Assembly: GCF_963675165.1 (NCBI RefSeq)
Contig: NC_087381.1
Coordinates: 310,001-374,000 of the forward strand
Direction of reading: 5' to 3'
DNA length: 64,000 nucleotides
DNA from: Halichondria panicea
Lineage: Eukaryota > Porifera > Demospongiae > Suberitida > Halichondriidae
Shown here: piece after piece, positions 14,107-27,500 of the stretch
Numbering within the stretch: position 1 is the stretch's first letter
How the letters are laid out: the number at the start of each line of letters is the position of its first letter
Program-made: the position numbers and the translations under genes
The notes under the pieces: generated by a model
What the model saw: only the letters and a program-made list of their open reading frames with translations
What the model was told of the DNA's origin: nothing
Databases searched by the model: none

Positions 14107-17100
14107 CTATCTATGCTGAGATTTCTCGCTGATCCACACTTCAATATGTCCTTTCCAAATAGGCAGTATCGTATCGTCATGTTTTATCTCCTCTTTAACA
14201 ACACCGCAGTCCGGGTCCTCGGTTTTCACGAAAAATCGAAATGAGCCAGGTCGATCGAAAGCTGCTTTAAAATCTCTCAGTGTGATATCGCCCGATCTGT
14301 GGAGGAAGGAAAAGACAATATGAAGAGGCAATTAATGAACTGATGAGTTTTTCCTTAAATGGAAACACTCCGTTAGTAATTGACTCACATTCCAACTGCA
14401 TACAAATAATTATAACTTTGTTACAAATTCTAAAAGCTTAAAAGGACAAAATGATGAATACTCAAAGTTGGTAATAAAACAGGCAAACTTTCTCTATCTC
14501 TAGGTTATCCCTGATTTTCAATGATTTTAGGAATCTTTCAGCTGCCATAACTTGAATTATGTGGATCGAAAATCAATGGTTTTCTGAAAGCTTAGAAAGA
14601 GACCTTTCAAATGATACCATCAAAGTTGATATTCGAGAGATAACAATTTAGTCGTACCATGGATTATTATAGCCCATGGTCCGAGGTCAAAAAATGACAA
14701 ATTAGGGCCGCAACAAAATTTTGGATTGAAATACATCATTTGAAAGGAATTTTTCTAAGCTTTCAGAACATCATAAAAATGTTGACATTGGATCAACTGT
14801 ACTAAAGTTATGGCAGTTGAAAGACACCCCCCATCCGTTTAAACACACCATTAGATAGACATTACAAAGGGCTACAAAACACATTTATAATTGCGCTGGT
14901 ACTCTATCGAAACTCAAGTTATGACGACTCAAAATTAGTAATAAAACAGGCCGAATTCCTACGATTTGGTTTCGCCATGGCTTTTCTCAGAGAATAGAAC
15001 TTTCTCTATCTCTAGGTTATCACTGATTTAAACACCCCATTAGATAGACATTACAAAGGGCTACAAAATACAATTATAATTGCGCTGGTACTCTATCAAA
15101 ACTCAAGTTATGACAACTAGTAATAAAACAGGCTGAATTCCTACGATTTGGCGCAATTGCGCCATGATTTTTTCAGAGAATAGAACTTAACACACCATTA
15201 GATAGACATGCAGGATGTTTAATTCTCAAAAACATAGCGCAATTTTCCATCTACATTACAATGTACAATAATTATACTCACTTCTTTGGTACTACAGTTG
15301 CGTAGGGCGTCTCCTTACGATCGTTGAGAATGTAATATATCACTTTGGTATTGGGCCCGCTAGAAGGGGGTGTGGCTACGTCTTGTTTGTCCGGGTGGGG
15401 GGCGTGTCTGTCCTTGTGACGTCGCCTTCTCTCTCTATCACGATCTTTGTCTCGATGATGGTCGTCATTCTCGCCACGCTGTGTGAGTGTGGGAGGGGGG
15501 ATGTAGTTGAACATCTTTCAACAGCCTTAACTTGAGTACCGTTGATCCAATGTCAAAAAATTTTATGATTTCTGAAAGCTTATAAAGAGACCTTTCAAAT
15601 GATGTGTTTCAATCCAAAATTTTGTTGGGGCCCTAATTTGTCATTTTTCGGCCTCGGACCCATTCATGGTATTGCCAAATCGGCAAATACTTTTATCTCT
15701 CGAATATGATTTTTAATGACACCATTTGAACTATTTTTTTTCAAGCTTTCAGAAAAACCTAAAAAATTTGACATTGGATCCACGGAATTCAAGTTATGGC
15801 AGCTGAAAGAATCCCCAATCATTGATGGAGGGGGGGTGTAGTTGAACATCTTTCAACAGCCTTAACTTTAGTACCATTGATCCAATGCCGAAAATTTTAT
15901 GATTTTCTGAAAGCTTATAAAGAGACCTTTCAAATGATGTGTTTCAATCCAAAATTTTGTTGGGGCCCTAATTTGTCATTTTTCGGCCTCGGACCATGGG
16001 CTATTATTCATGGTATTGCCAAATCGGCAAATACTTTTATCTCTCGAATATGATTTTTAATGACACCATTTGAACTTTTTTTTTTCAAGCTTTCAGAAAA
16101 ACCTAAAAAATTTGACATTGGATCCACAGAATTCAAGTTATGGCAGCTGAAAGAATCCCCAATCATTGATGGAGGGGGGGGGGTGTAGTTGAACATCTTT
16201 CAACAGCCTTAACTTTAGTACCATTGATCCAATGCCGAAAATTTTATGATTTTCTGAAAGCTTAGAAAGAGACCTTTCAAATGATGTGTTTCAATCCAAA
16301 ATTTTGTTGGGGGCCTAATTTGTCATTTTTCGGCCTTGGACCATGGATCATGGTATCGCCAAATTGGCAAATGCTTTTATCTATCGAAATATGATTTTTG
16401 ATTACACCATTTGAACTATTTTTTCCAAGCTTTCAGAAAATCATAAAAAAAATTGATATTGGATCCACCGAATTCAAGTTATGGCAGTTGATAGAAAGCA
16501 CTTTTATAGTACCGTTGACCCAATGTGAAAACTTAGAAAGAAATCAACCAGACCTTTCCACCATTTCGAAAATCCTAGGCATATGATTGCACTATAGCCC
16601 AAATACAATTAACTCACATGAGCATGTCTCTTTGATCGTTTCCCAGTGGGGGAACCCCCCGCCATCTTGCCAGTGGGGGAGGAGCAAGCTCGTTCCATCA
16701 TTTTACACACCAGATCTGATATGAATTGCTCCAGGTTATCTAACACCTGCTGCTGCGGGTCTTGTGGGGTCAGGGTTCGTCGCAGCGATACTATGGACTG
16801 GCGTATACTCTCAGTCTCATCGGATATCTACAAGGGGGGTGTTTTGCGTGGGTGGGGTTATGTTTTCGATCAAGCTACAGTACGTATATATCGCACACAG
16901 ACGCCCACTCGTACACCCCCCACACACACACTCACGGTCTCGCTTCGTCGACCCCTGCCATCCGCGAGCTCTGCCAGTTTCTCTTCAAGATGGCCTATCT
17001 TCCTGTCTCTATTGGCCACCTTGGAGAGTAAGGACTCCTCAGTCGTGCTCACCTTGGCTAGCTGCATCTTCAGGGAGTCCAACTCAACCTAGATATATGA

Positions 17101-17732
17101 ACACAATCACAGCTACAGTCATTGTATAAAAGCCTAGCTATAATTATAATCTAGCATCTCATAATTGAACATACACATAATTATATATAAAAATGCTTCA
17201 ATTTGAAATCAAAAGATCTGCATCCTATTATAGATATCAGCACTAAAATGAAAACCACACTTCCACTAGCTGGTGACTCTATTCTACACTTTTGTACCTT
17301 ATACTCAATCTCGGCTGACTTGTGCTCCTCCAGTTGTTGATTCACCTCCTCTAGGCCACTCTGCTGGGCCTCGAGTGACTGCTGACATCGCTGCACTTCA
17401 CCCTGCATGAGGGAGACGGTGGGGTTGGGGGGGGGGGGGGGGGAGGGTTGTTACTACATATACTAAATGTTGTAGTGTACAATGAGAGATATAGAGAATG
17501 AGTGGGTGGTATAATGAACTGTGGTTGGCTATGTTCAGTATAGTTGGCAAGCAACCAGCCCTCGGACACAGGCTAATATGAACCATGGGTAGGCGCTAAC
17601 TACCTCATTAATATATAATTATAATTATAATAAGAGCTTGCATTCCATAGTTTAGACAGTGCCAAATTAGCCTAACAATCCAACCACACAGTGTAGGCAG
17701 GTGTGTGTGTGTGGGGATGGAGTGTGGAGTGT

Positions 17733-17764
<32 letters not shown>

Positions 17765-18099
17765 GAGTGTGTGTGTGTGTGTGATGTGTGGAGTGTGTGT
17801 GTGTACACTGTACCTCCAACTTTCTAACGAGAGCGTCTTTCTGCAGCAGCTGATGGTGAAGGTCAACTTTGGCAGAATCATTCTTATACTCTTTCCGATA
17901 AATCTCAGTTTTCATGGTCTTAATAAAAGTGTCTCTTTCCTCGACCATGGCTCTCAGTGCGGAGCATTCGGCACTAAGCTGAGTCAGCTCATCTTGTTGC
18001 TGGGAGAACTGATCACGCATCACTGACATCTGTGTGTGGAGGGTGTTGTGTGTGTGGCAGGTGTGTGTGTGGAGGGTGTGTGTGTGTGTGTGTGGGTGT

Positions 18100-18130
<31 letters not shown>

Positions 18131-21100
18131 GAGGGTGTGTGTGTGGGTGGGTGGGTGGGGAGAGGATGGTGTCCTACTACCGTAAGGTTGATGTAATTAC
18201 AGCATAATTATACGAAATTTGAATATTTCGCCCGTACGTATAGAACCATTTTTTTACATACATGTAGTCTCGTAAATAATTATTTGTAATTACACTTACT
18301 CCTACACACCCCACACACCGCCCACACCACCTCCCACACACTGCCCACCTGTTCTTCCTTCTCCACGAGTAAGTGTTGTTTCTCAACCAGCATGGCAGTG
18401 CTATTAATCTCCAGTGGTGTGTCATGTGAGACCACGCCCTCTTTTGATGAGTTCTCGTTCTTCAATGCTCGAAGTAAGAGATTGATATCCGTACCGTCCG
18501 TGTTCTTAAGTAGCTAAAGGGAAGACAATGAATAAATAAAATATACAACATCCTCCACACACCCACACACACACTAAGCACACACACACCTATTCCTACT
18601 CCACCCACTCATACACACACAACACCCACCCACACACAGCACTCCTCACACTCACCACTGCGTGTAGTTGCAATAGCTCCGTCTTAAAAGCATTCAGTCC
18701 ACTCAATACATCATGAATCTCCGTGGCCATGCCGAGGTCAAAGTTCCAACTGTTGGTGGCCACACCCCCTAAAGAGACTCGTCTACCCTCAAGAAGCTCT
18801 CTGTTCTCAGGTATGCTGTGAATACTGTTGGATGCCGGTCTAATCTTCAGCTGAACTCCTGTGTGTGTGGGTGTGGTGTGGGTGCGTGAGTGTGTGTGCG
18901 TGGGTAGAGTGTGTGTGTGTGGGGGTGGTGTGTGTGTGTGTGGGGGGGTAATATTGCATAGTACCACGTGCACTTCTGAATTATTTTAACCATAATAGCA
19001 TCAACTATAAATCGATTTGCTGGATGGATACAAAATACTGTAAGTATAATGACTGTACAAGGCTTGGGATAGTAGCCCCGCCCACCTTTCTTCCTGATGG
19101 GAGCGATAAGCCTGGTGGTGGCGGAGGGGGGGAGGTGGTCTATGGGCATACTGTACATGTCTTTCTCCTCGGCCGCTATCTCATAGGAGGTGGGCTGAGA
19201 GAGATTGGCCAACTCCAGAGGATGAGTGACACCTGAGGAAGGAAGGTAGGGGACGGTACGTGAACATGGTTCCTATTAAGTTTAAACATTCGTACAGCTC
19301 AAAATAGTGACGTAGATCAGCATTTTGCATCAATCAGGAAGAGACTATGCTAGAACTTCAGAATACATAATTACATGTATTAAGGTATGAATAACAATTA
19401 TCTACTATTATATGTGATAGTACTTAGGAAAAGGGCCCTTAACCACGTGATGATCGATTTGTGCTATGTTCAAAAATAAGTGGAGAGAGATATCTAGTGC
19501 AAACTGCTTTTTTAAATCAAATTAATTATTATAATAATTTAGACCATGCTATATAGTGCGTAGAACTCCTATAGAACTTTAATTAGAATACATATTAAGG
19601 TATGAATAACAAACAAGACTAACTCATCTAAACAAATATTTACTCACCTAGAGGGTGTGAGATGGTTTGCGAGAGTGACTGGCCGACATTAGCATGTACG
19701 TGTGGTCCAATGCTGTTGATATTCGGGACACTGAAACTGTTTGTTGCCAAATTCGATTTTTTCACGTCTGGAGAACGCACTCTCGGTACAGTCGCATGTT
19801 CAGCAGTCATGTGACTACTGAAGGCGTGTCTATTGGACGCTCCATGTTCCCTAGGCAACGGTTGTGGCTTTGGTTCGCTGGTGTTTCGTGGTTTGACTGA
19901 TCGTGGTTGATAACGCTCCGCTAACCCCAATACCACCCGCATAATGCCCTTAGAGTTGCCTTCCAAAATGTCTACATAGAAATAGACAGAGGAAAAATGT
20001 ATACATAGAATCAGACAGTACATTAAACAAAACTGTGGTTGTGGTCTCAATAGAGAGGCCATAGTTAATAAATAGTGTGAGCATTTTAGGGACAGTACTG
20101 AGTGGTCTCAATATATAGAGAGGCCATAGTTAATATAGCATGAGGACAGTACTGAATGGAGAGTTAAAAATGAAGTACAGGGTTCTTTCTATCCAGTCGA
20201 GATGGGGGAGGGGGAGGAGCTTCTCCCCTCCACCAATCTGTTCGGTTTCAAAGGGCCTATATACCAACTACTAAATAACATTCAAAATGCATCTATCTCC
20301 ATTAAAAGAAACTCTTCTTACCCCGTACAGCTTCGGCTGGTTGGATATTGACGCCATCTTGTTTCAGCAGCTGCACAGCCAGTTCAAGGTTTCGGGAACG
20401 AGCATCTGCACTTGTAGGGTATCTAACCACCCCTTCCACTTCAGCACGGGCTACAGAGTCATGTGATATAAAGTAATGACAAAGTAACGCAAACACTGTA
20501 ATTCGTATTCTGAATAGTAACATAGAACCTATTGCGTATGATATTTCACAGTTTTAATTTTGAGGTTAATTCTCTAAACACAAATAATTTCCACAACACG
20601 AATGTTTCCCCGCTATACTGTATACGTAAGGTCTGCTAATGTAATGTGCTTGTGAGTAAAATTATCAATGAGGCTGTGACTCTTCACACAATTAAAGGCA
20701 ATCACTACACCACAGTGAGTATACTTACAGACAATTTCCACTAGGTTGACGAAAGAAATGCCATCTTGAAGACCTATACGTATGTCGTTGATGAGAGGTA
20801 CACCGGGTTTCCTCTTGAGGTAGTTGTTGACCCAGGCCGTGTAGTCAGCTAGTTGCTTCTGCTGTGAGTGTGAGTGTGAGTGTGTGAGGGCGTGTGTGTG
20901 TGTATGAGAGTTATACTTTCCCTAATAAGGTTGGCATTTCAAGTGTGTGACGAAAACAGTTGCTTTAGTAAATTAAATCCATTAAATATAGAGCCCTCCA
21001 TTAGTGTAGTGCATGCATAATGGGAAGGTAACGATGCGTATAATCCACTATACATACCGTATTACTAGAATATTTTACGGATGAAAAAAACCAGCCAAAT

Positions 21101-22444
21101 TAGCAGAAATGTTGACCCTTTGCGATCACATTCTGGCAAGGGTTGTGTGTATTTACTAACTAGTATTAATTTAGGTTTTGCGGATTCTATTGTTGCGAAT
21201 TGATCAACCATCGCAAATGTTTGATGCTCGCAAAACATTCTAGTACAGTAATACAACAGCTAATACAGTGGAATAGCTAATACAGAGGTAGAAACCATGT
21301 ATGTTCATCACATCCATTCATCAAAGCTAACACAACTTTTGATCATTTCCATAATTAGATAAGTGCAGCTGATTTAAGGCCCTATATATACCGCACACAG
21401 TTTATTGAGGTCACTAGTTTTTCTTTATATAGTGCGTGGATGAACTATTTTGCATACATACGTACGTAACAGGTTGCTATAGTAACCAATAAGTATTAAA
21501 TTACATCGTACAGGTATAATAAAGAGACGGTACACATGTGAAGAAAAATGAAATAGATACACACACAATAATTATTTTAATACTGCACGTCTTTGAAAAT
21601 ACATTCTACGGCTGCCCAGAAGGTCAACACAAAATGTATGAATGGCTGACTAGGCTAGTGTAAATGGAATGAATCACTGTATTATTAATAACAGCCACAT
21701 CACAATGCTACTCTAATTGACCTGCAGTGTGTAGACTAGTGTACAGAGCCTATAGTGTGGTCCCACTGTGTGCACTGTAGCTAGTGTACAGAGCCTATAG
21801 TGTGGTCCCACTGTGTGCACTGTAGCTAGTGTACAGAGCCTATAGTGTGGTCCCACTGTGTGCACTGTAGCTAGTGTACAGAGCCTATAGTGTGGTCCCA
21901 CTGTGTACACTGTAGCTAGTGTACAGAGCCTATATTGTGGTCCCACTGTGTGCACTGTAGCTAGTGTACAGAGCCTATAGTATGGTCCCACTGTGTACAC
22001 TGTAGCTAGTGGTTCACTTATGCTTTCTCGAACAAGGTTTGTATTTCAAGTAGGTGAAAGGTTATCATAATTGTTACCTATTAACAATATTTAATAGAGG
22101 AATGAATACTTTGATTCATAATTATAATTATACACGATTATAATATAATTATTACATACAGTGTATCAGTAATTACAAACACCTACCTAAGTCTTGCACA
22201 GCTACATGTACATGTACGACATGGTTTTTGCTGGCTACTCAGTCTTGTAAACACACACACACACAAATGCTTGAACATATTGAACATCTTTTGAGGACAG
22301 TGTTAGAGCTATAGCAACAGGTGATGAAAGAAGAAAGCGTTTTGGCCTACCAAACAATATGTACATTCCAGAGCACACAGCAGTAGGCATGATGTCCCTA
22401 GTTACCATAATCTCAAGCTCTCTTATATAATAGACTCTCCACCA

Positions 22445-22478
<34 letters not shown>

Positions 22479-23298
22479 ATGCGTGTGTGTGTGTGCGTGT
22501 GTGTGGAAGTGTCAGTTTATTCCCCATTGGAAGCATACACTAAGCATGATATCACCTCTACACAAATTCTTAAGAAACTGGCTGTTGTACATAATTATGA
22601 TACTAAATTAAAGTTGGCGTGGGGTTAACCTAGTACACACACACACCGTACATGCATGATTGGGCTTGTACTTATACAGAAGATTATACGAGAATGGTCA
22701 GTGGAGCGTGGACACGGTAATTGGATATCGAACCACTTCAGTGAAGGGTGGGTGGACAATGAGGGGGACCATGTACACCACACAGGAATTAGGTGGCTTT
22801 ATAAATACTGATAACAAGTCCACACAGACCACATGAGAAGAAGCTCTCAGTCGATAGCAATAAATCATTATAATCAAAACTAGTAGCTAAGTACATTCAC
22901 GATCTCTGTAGAACAATTCAACTCCTCAATAATAAAACTATCAATATTAAATAAAGCAAATACAATTTATTCAACGAAGATCTCTCAACCTTATAAAAGC
23001 ATAGCCACGTACACCAGACAACACTCTATCCACACACGTATACACGCTTTGTAGCAACTAGCCTAGCCAGGAGTATGCATAGGAGAGCAGCTAGCTAGCC
23101 AGGAAAGCTCAGCTCCCCCATATTGTTATCATAGCTGTGCAAACTATAACTCACTTTCTTGTCTATCTCTCTTCTTGACTTGTACACTGCATTGCTAGCC
23201 ATGGACTGCGGTCTACTCTCATGGCCGTTGAGCTGCTCCATTGAAGTCATATCTTCTTTGTCAGTGACAATCACTTTTTCAGTCAGTTCAGTTGTCAT
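14107..23298 (-). CDS. DIXDC1: DIXDC1/Ccd1-like protein: CH domain, coiled coils, DIX domain
   Basis: Thirteen exons in transcription order: 23298-23155, 20861-20729, 20450-20322, 19971-19648, 19232-19086, 18858-18656, 18513-18349, 18029-17814, 17402-17298, 17088-16936, 16827-16618, 15478-15282, 14296-14107. They sum to 2,316 bases, 771 aa. Residues of about 50-160 form a calponin-homology domain (LADYTAWVNNYLKRKPG, LQDGISFVNLVEIV, ILEGNSKGIMRVVLGLA). The middle exons are coiled coil (QQQDELTQLSAECSALRAMV, LEEKLAEL). The last 85 residues are a DIX domain (TKVIYYILN, TLRDFKAAFDRPGSFRFFVK, GVVKEEI, LPIWKG). DIX domains polymerise head to tail with Dishevelled and Axin, so a Wnt-pathway role is expected; CH domains can bind actin. 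The family member is usually 470-700 aa. The start Met is uncertain, since an in-frame Met also lies at 23334. Confidence 0.9.
14527..14823. mobile_element. imperfect palindromic intron element (AAGTTATGGC family), copy 1
   Basis: The ends CTTTCAGCTGCCATAACTTG and CTAAAGTTATGGCAGTTGAA are inverted. Inner blocks GAAAGCTTAGAAAGAGACC and TTTCTAAGCTTTCAG also pair, and the centre contains CCATGGATTATTATAGCCCATGG. It sits in the last DIXDC1 intron. No coding content. Confidence 0.7.
14838..15215. repeat. tandem duplication of about 190 bp in the last DIXDC1 intron
   Basis: CATTAGATAGACATTACAAA, GCGCTGGTACTCTATC, AAACTCAAGTTATGAC and TTCCTACGATTTGG occur in the same order at about 14846 and again at about 15037. 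A partial third start lies near 15193. Confidence 0.8.
15503..16500. mobile_element. three tandem palindromic elements of the AAGTTATGGC family
   Basis: GTAGTTGAACATCTTTCAAC starts units at 15503, 15838 and 16185, so the period is 335-347 bases. Each unit is an imperfect hairpin: CTTTCAACAGCCTTAACTT pairs with AAGTTATGGCAGCTGAAAG. The centre carries ATTTGTCATTTTTCGGCC. The first unit begins 25 bases beyond the acceptor of the first DIX exon (15478). The units fill most of the intron at 15479-16617. Confidence 0.8.
17700..18165. repeat. GT-rich microsatellites in DIXDC1 introns
   Basis: Long GT tracts at about 17702-17804 and 18031-18160 flank the coiled-coil exon 17814-18029. Both lie at or next to splice sites, where they form part of the polypyrimidine or donor context on the minus strand. 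Confidence 0.85.
21055..21254. mobile_element. MITE with CCGTATTACTAGAAT ends
   Basis: The element begins CCGTATTACTAGAATATT and ends with the inverted CATTCTAGTACAGTAATAC in DIXDC1 intron 1. A relative in the opposite orientation lies at 40492-40704. It has no open reading frame of note. Confidence 0.65.
21736..22005. repeat. 45-bp minisatellite, six copies
   Basis: Unit CTAGTGTACAGAGCCTATAG continues with TGTGGTCCCACTGTGTGCAC and TGTAG. Starts are at 21736, 21781, 21826, 21871, 21916 and 21961. The copies differ by one or two bases. As 45 is a multiple of three, the array stays open on the minus strand, but it lies inside DIXDC1 intron 1 and I do not consider it coding. Confidence 0.95.
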
Positions 23299-23652
23299 TA
23301 TTGTCACGCCAGCTAGGTGATAAATATCTTGCAACTAGGTGTCGAACAAGTCTAATTATAGACAGCTAGAGCTCTACTCTGATCTTTGTTGTATACAATA
23401 ACATAACTTGTAAAAACAAGCTGTCAACCATTATTTTAGACAAACATGACATGTCGAGTACAGATCGTGGTTGTTTATAAGACCACATTCCATTGTCTTG
23501 GTGCTCGTTAATTACATTCCTAACATTCCCACAACCTTGAAGTGATTAGAACACGTTACGGTCAGTCAATCAGCTCTAATTAAGCGAAAAACATACCCAG
23601 ACTCTGATATTACTCACAGTTCCTTTGTTCCTGGAAGTCGTCAAGAAAGAAG

Positions 23653-24497
23653 ATGGATTACCGAAGCTGCTTACTGTTGTTGTTTATAGGCCACAGTGTT
23701 TATGGAGGCCTGCCACAACTCTACCAAATACACAGCAAGTTCCAGTATAAGCACACGTTCAAGGGACCTCACCTCACCAACTCTAAGGGACATATACCAT
23801 TCTGGGAACATGGAGGAAGTAAGTCGATATCGCATCATTCGTACTTGGGAATTGCATAATACGGTTTATTAATATGGTACTGTATATACTATAAATGTCA
23901 TTACGGTATTCATTTGCACACGATTTGCTGTCTGTGTAAATTTATTAATGTCTGTGTGTAATGCACATGCACTTCTTGTGATCTCTGGTCTGTTTCAATC
24001 TATAAGTATAATTTGTATAATTTCAGGTGCTATTGCGAGTGACGAGTCTATTCGAGTGTGCCCGTCCGTCAAGAGTCGTAGAGGGTGGGTGTGGTCTGTA
24101 AACCCATTGGCCGCTGATCACTGGATGATGGACATTAGCATGAGGATTACTGGGAGACTTAAGAACGGAGCTGATGGAATGGTTAGTCCACTCTTGTTAC
24201 TATGATGACCCTTTACCAGACAGTAATCGTTACTATAATTATAAATTGTTTGTGTGTTGACCCTTTACCAGTGGTTTTGTGTAGGCGGTATGGTTCACTG
24301 AGTCTAAGGGTACGGAGGGCAGTGTCTATGGCAACACAGAGTTGTGGAAGGGACTTGGAATTATCATGGACTCTTTCGACAACGACGGTCAAGTAAATAA
24401 TTATAATAATGATGTAGCGAGCTTCACTGTTTGTGAAGGTACGTGTATTCCCAAGCATAGCATACACAAGTTATGTTGTTAGAAGTATGCACGCACG

Positions 24498-24542
<45 letters not shown>

Positions 24543-27500
24543 CACACACAGCACGACAACCCTCGTATCCAAGTCGTCCTTAACGACGGTACGAGGCAGT
24601 ACCAACATCACACGGATGGTAAGAACACAGAGAGTGGTGGTTGTGTCAAGGACTTTAGGAACAGGCCTTACCCCGTCAAAATGAAGGTGGTCTATCTCAG
24701 AGGAACCTTGGAGGTGAGCCTCAGGTTGTGTACTACTTTATATTTTTATGAGATTTATACTTATGTACATGTAGCTGAACATTTTTAACTTGTAGTACCT
24801 ACTTCACTATCTACCGGGCCCTCCCACACACGCCCACACACACACTCACGCCCACACACACACAGGTGTGGATTCACGAAGGTGTTAGCCTCACAGAAGA
24901 CGACTACGAGTTGTGTACCAAGCTGGAACACCTGCCCGAGTTGTCATGGTTACCTAAACAAGGTTACCTGGGGGTCAGTGCAGCCACGGGGGGTCTCTCT
25001 GACGACCACGATGTCCTCTCATTCGTCACACATTCTATCACCCCCCTAGAAACAAAAGCACAAGAGGTACAAGAGTATACACTGTATGTGCTGTTGCTAC
25101 CGTATATCGGTTTCGAATGTAAGGTTAATCAATGTTTCTAACTATTGCGAATTACATAGGAAATTCTTTACGTGTCTTTTGACTGCGAATTATACGAAAA
25201 TTAGCTTAGAAACCGGATATACGATAGTTCACTTGAGTGGCTGTAACCTAATGGTCCAATTTCACAATTTTGTAGCCCTTTAAAGTACTTACGAAATACT
25301 TATCTAATGATGTGTTTATAATTACCGTATATGCTCGATCAGAGGCCGCTCTTGTATAAAGGCCGCACTCAAATAGTAGCCTCCCTTGCTAGCAAAATGA
25401 AACATTTAGTAGCCGCTCTCAAATAGTAGCCTCAGTGAACTTTGACTCTAGCATTTCTGCACGTGGCAGCCAAAAAAATTATTACTAGCAGCTAGCTACA
25501 TGTACGTAGCTACAAGTAGCAGCTTGTTAGTGCTTCACAAAGACTTTCTCATGGCAGAGTTCAAGTTTATGCAGGTGAAAACAACTTTTGATGACAAACT
25601 AAATTATCTGGAGCTAATAAACGCCGCTCTTGAACAGTGGCCTCTCTTGAATTGTAGCCTCCTCTTCCAGCAAAATGAAACATTTAGTAGCCGGGGCTCC
25701 TGATCAAGCATATACGGTATCAGTAAATATCGTCAGGTAGTAAATGTCGTCAGGTCAAAATGTTCAAAGCATTTTGAAAAGGGCCTATTTCAATGGCTAT
25801 AAGGTGTCTCGAATGTATTTTGTAGCCTTTCAAAAGGCCTATCTAATGATGAGCTTATAATTATTTTATGAAATTTGGAACTATTCTTTTGTAGCGAGCC
25901 CAGGAAAGAGTTGACGAGACGAAGTTGAATGATTTGTCCGACCAGTATGCCAAAATGGCCAAGGATTTTGATAATCGTCGAGACACGTACCAACAGGAGC
26001 ACAATAAGGGAAGTGTGGATGACTGGCAACGAGAGGTGGAGACTGAGCAGAGCATGCGATTGGTCGCTGACATGCAGACTGCACTGCATCGGGAGATCAG
26101 GTGATTCATTAACAAACTGTAGTATCTTTGAATGGCCATAACTTTTGTTAAAATGTTCCAATTTCAATGATTTCCTGATTTTCTGAGAGCTTAAAAAGAA
26201 CTCTTTAAAATGGAATGCTTAGCTTTCAAATTTGCAACATGACCAAATTTCTCATTTTCGGAAAATTACCATGGGCTATAGCCCATCTTATTTTGACGAA
26301 AATCGGTCAAAAAATAATATTGATTTGAACGTACCAACTGAAAGAGCTCCTTTCAAGCTTTCAGAAAATCAGAAAATCATTGAAATTGGGTCACTAGAAC
26401 TAAAGTTATGGCCGTTCGAAAAGTTTTGATAGTAATAGTACACTGTATGAGAGACAGGTATAATTATGTTGAATAGCCATAACTTAGTTATTCATTTCTG
26501 CGAGAAGATGTACCAGTGTTTGTTTATGTAGCCCACCCCCCACACACACACACACTCCACACACACACACACACACACATGCAGGGCTGTCGCTCAAAAG
26601 GTTGATCTGCTCATTACTGGTGGAGCTGGTGGCGTGGACAGAGGTCGACCAATGGACGCTGTCGGTTCCTCACTAGCAACAGAGATATCTCACATCAAAA
26701 CAACAGAGTCAAACATTCTACACCAGCTGGCTGACCTAAGGTAGGTACCTGTATCATGTGATCTAGTGTATCATAATTATACTGTGTCTTCAGTGTGCGC
26801 CTATAGCAAAGGCTATAACCTGTTTTCAAATTTTAGCCAGTTTCCCCTACAAAATTTCAAACCTTGTCCACTGTTGATTGTGCAGTATTGATGTGTTGCT
26901 GTAGTGTACATATAATTATATAGGACTAGTACAATGTCGTGTATTTGACTATTTGTATAATGTAGAACTATAGATTGAAGGATGTTTACGCACCGAGATG
27001 CTATATTAAACTGTGTGATTATACTCCTCCATGACTATGCAGGGCTGCAATGGACCGTACAGTGCCTGAGGGCGGTAAGGCGACCCTCTCCGAGCAGCTG
27101 CAGCCGGTGTACGAGACCAAGGCGATGGTGTCGGCTCAGGCACAGAGTATAGAGAGCGTGCTCACTGAGTTGAAGGTGAGAGAAAGGTTGTATTGTGGGT
27201 GTGTCTTGATGGCATGTTACAGTGTTATATGGTAAAGGTCATTAGCTAACAATGTGCTGTACAAGTACGTACGCCGTTTTTTTATGGCTTCTCTCTGTGT
27301 TTCTATTATTTACCAAGCCTCTATTGTCACCCACACGCACTCACGCCCACACAGTCACATCATCACTCACACGCCCACACACACATACACACAGACTCTT
27401 GCCGCTAACAAGTGCCCCACTTCTAGTGAGACGTCGGCTTGTCTAACACCGTGGCTCTTTGTGGTTGTCGTGGCGATGCAACTGATAGTGATGCTCGGCT

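Noticed and set aside
17608-18029. His/Thr-rich and Cys/Val-rich proteins from GT tracts
   Set aside because: These are translations of microsatellites flanking a real DIXDC1 exon.
21713-22015. CRISPR-like repeat array
   Set aside because: The 45-bp units are head-to-tail without spacers. It is a minisatellite in an animal intron.
25500-25703. 67-codon frame in LMAN1 intron 5
   Set aside because: It is internal to a TA-flanked MITE that is absent from the duplicate intron.
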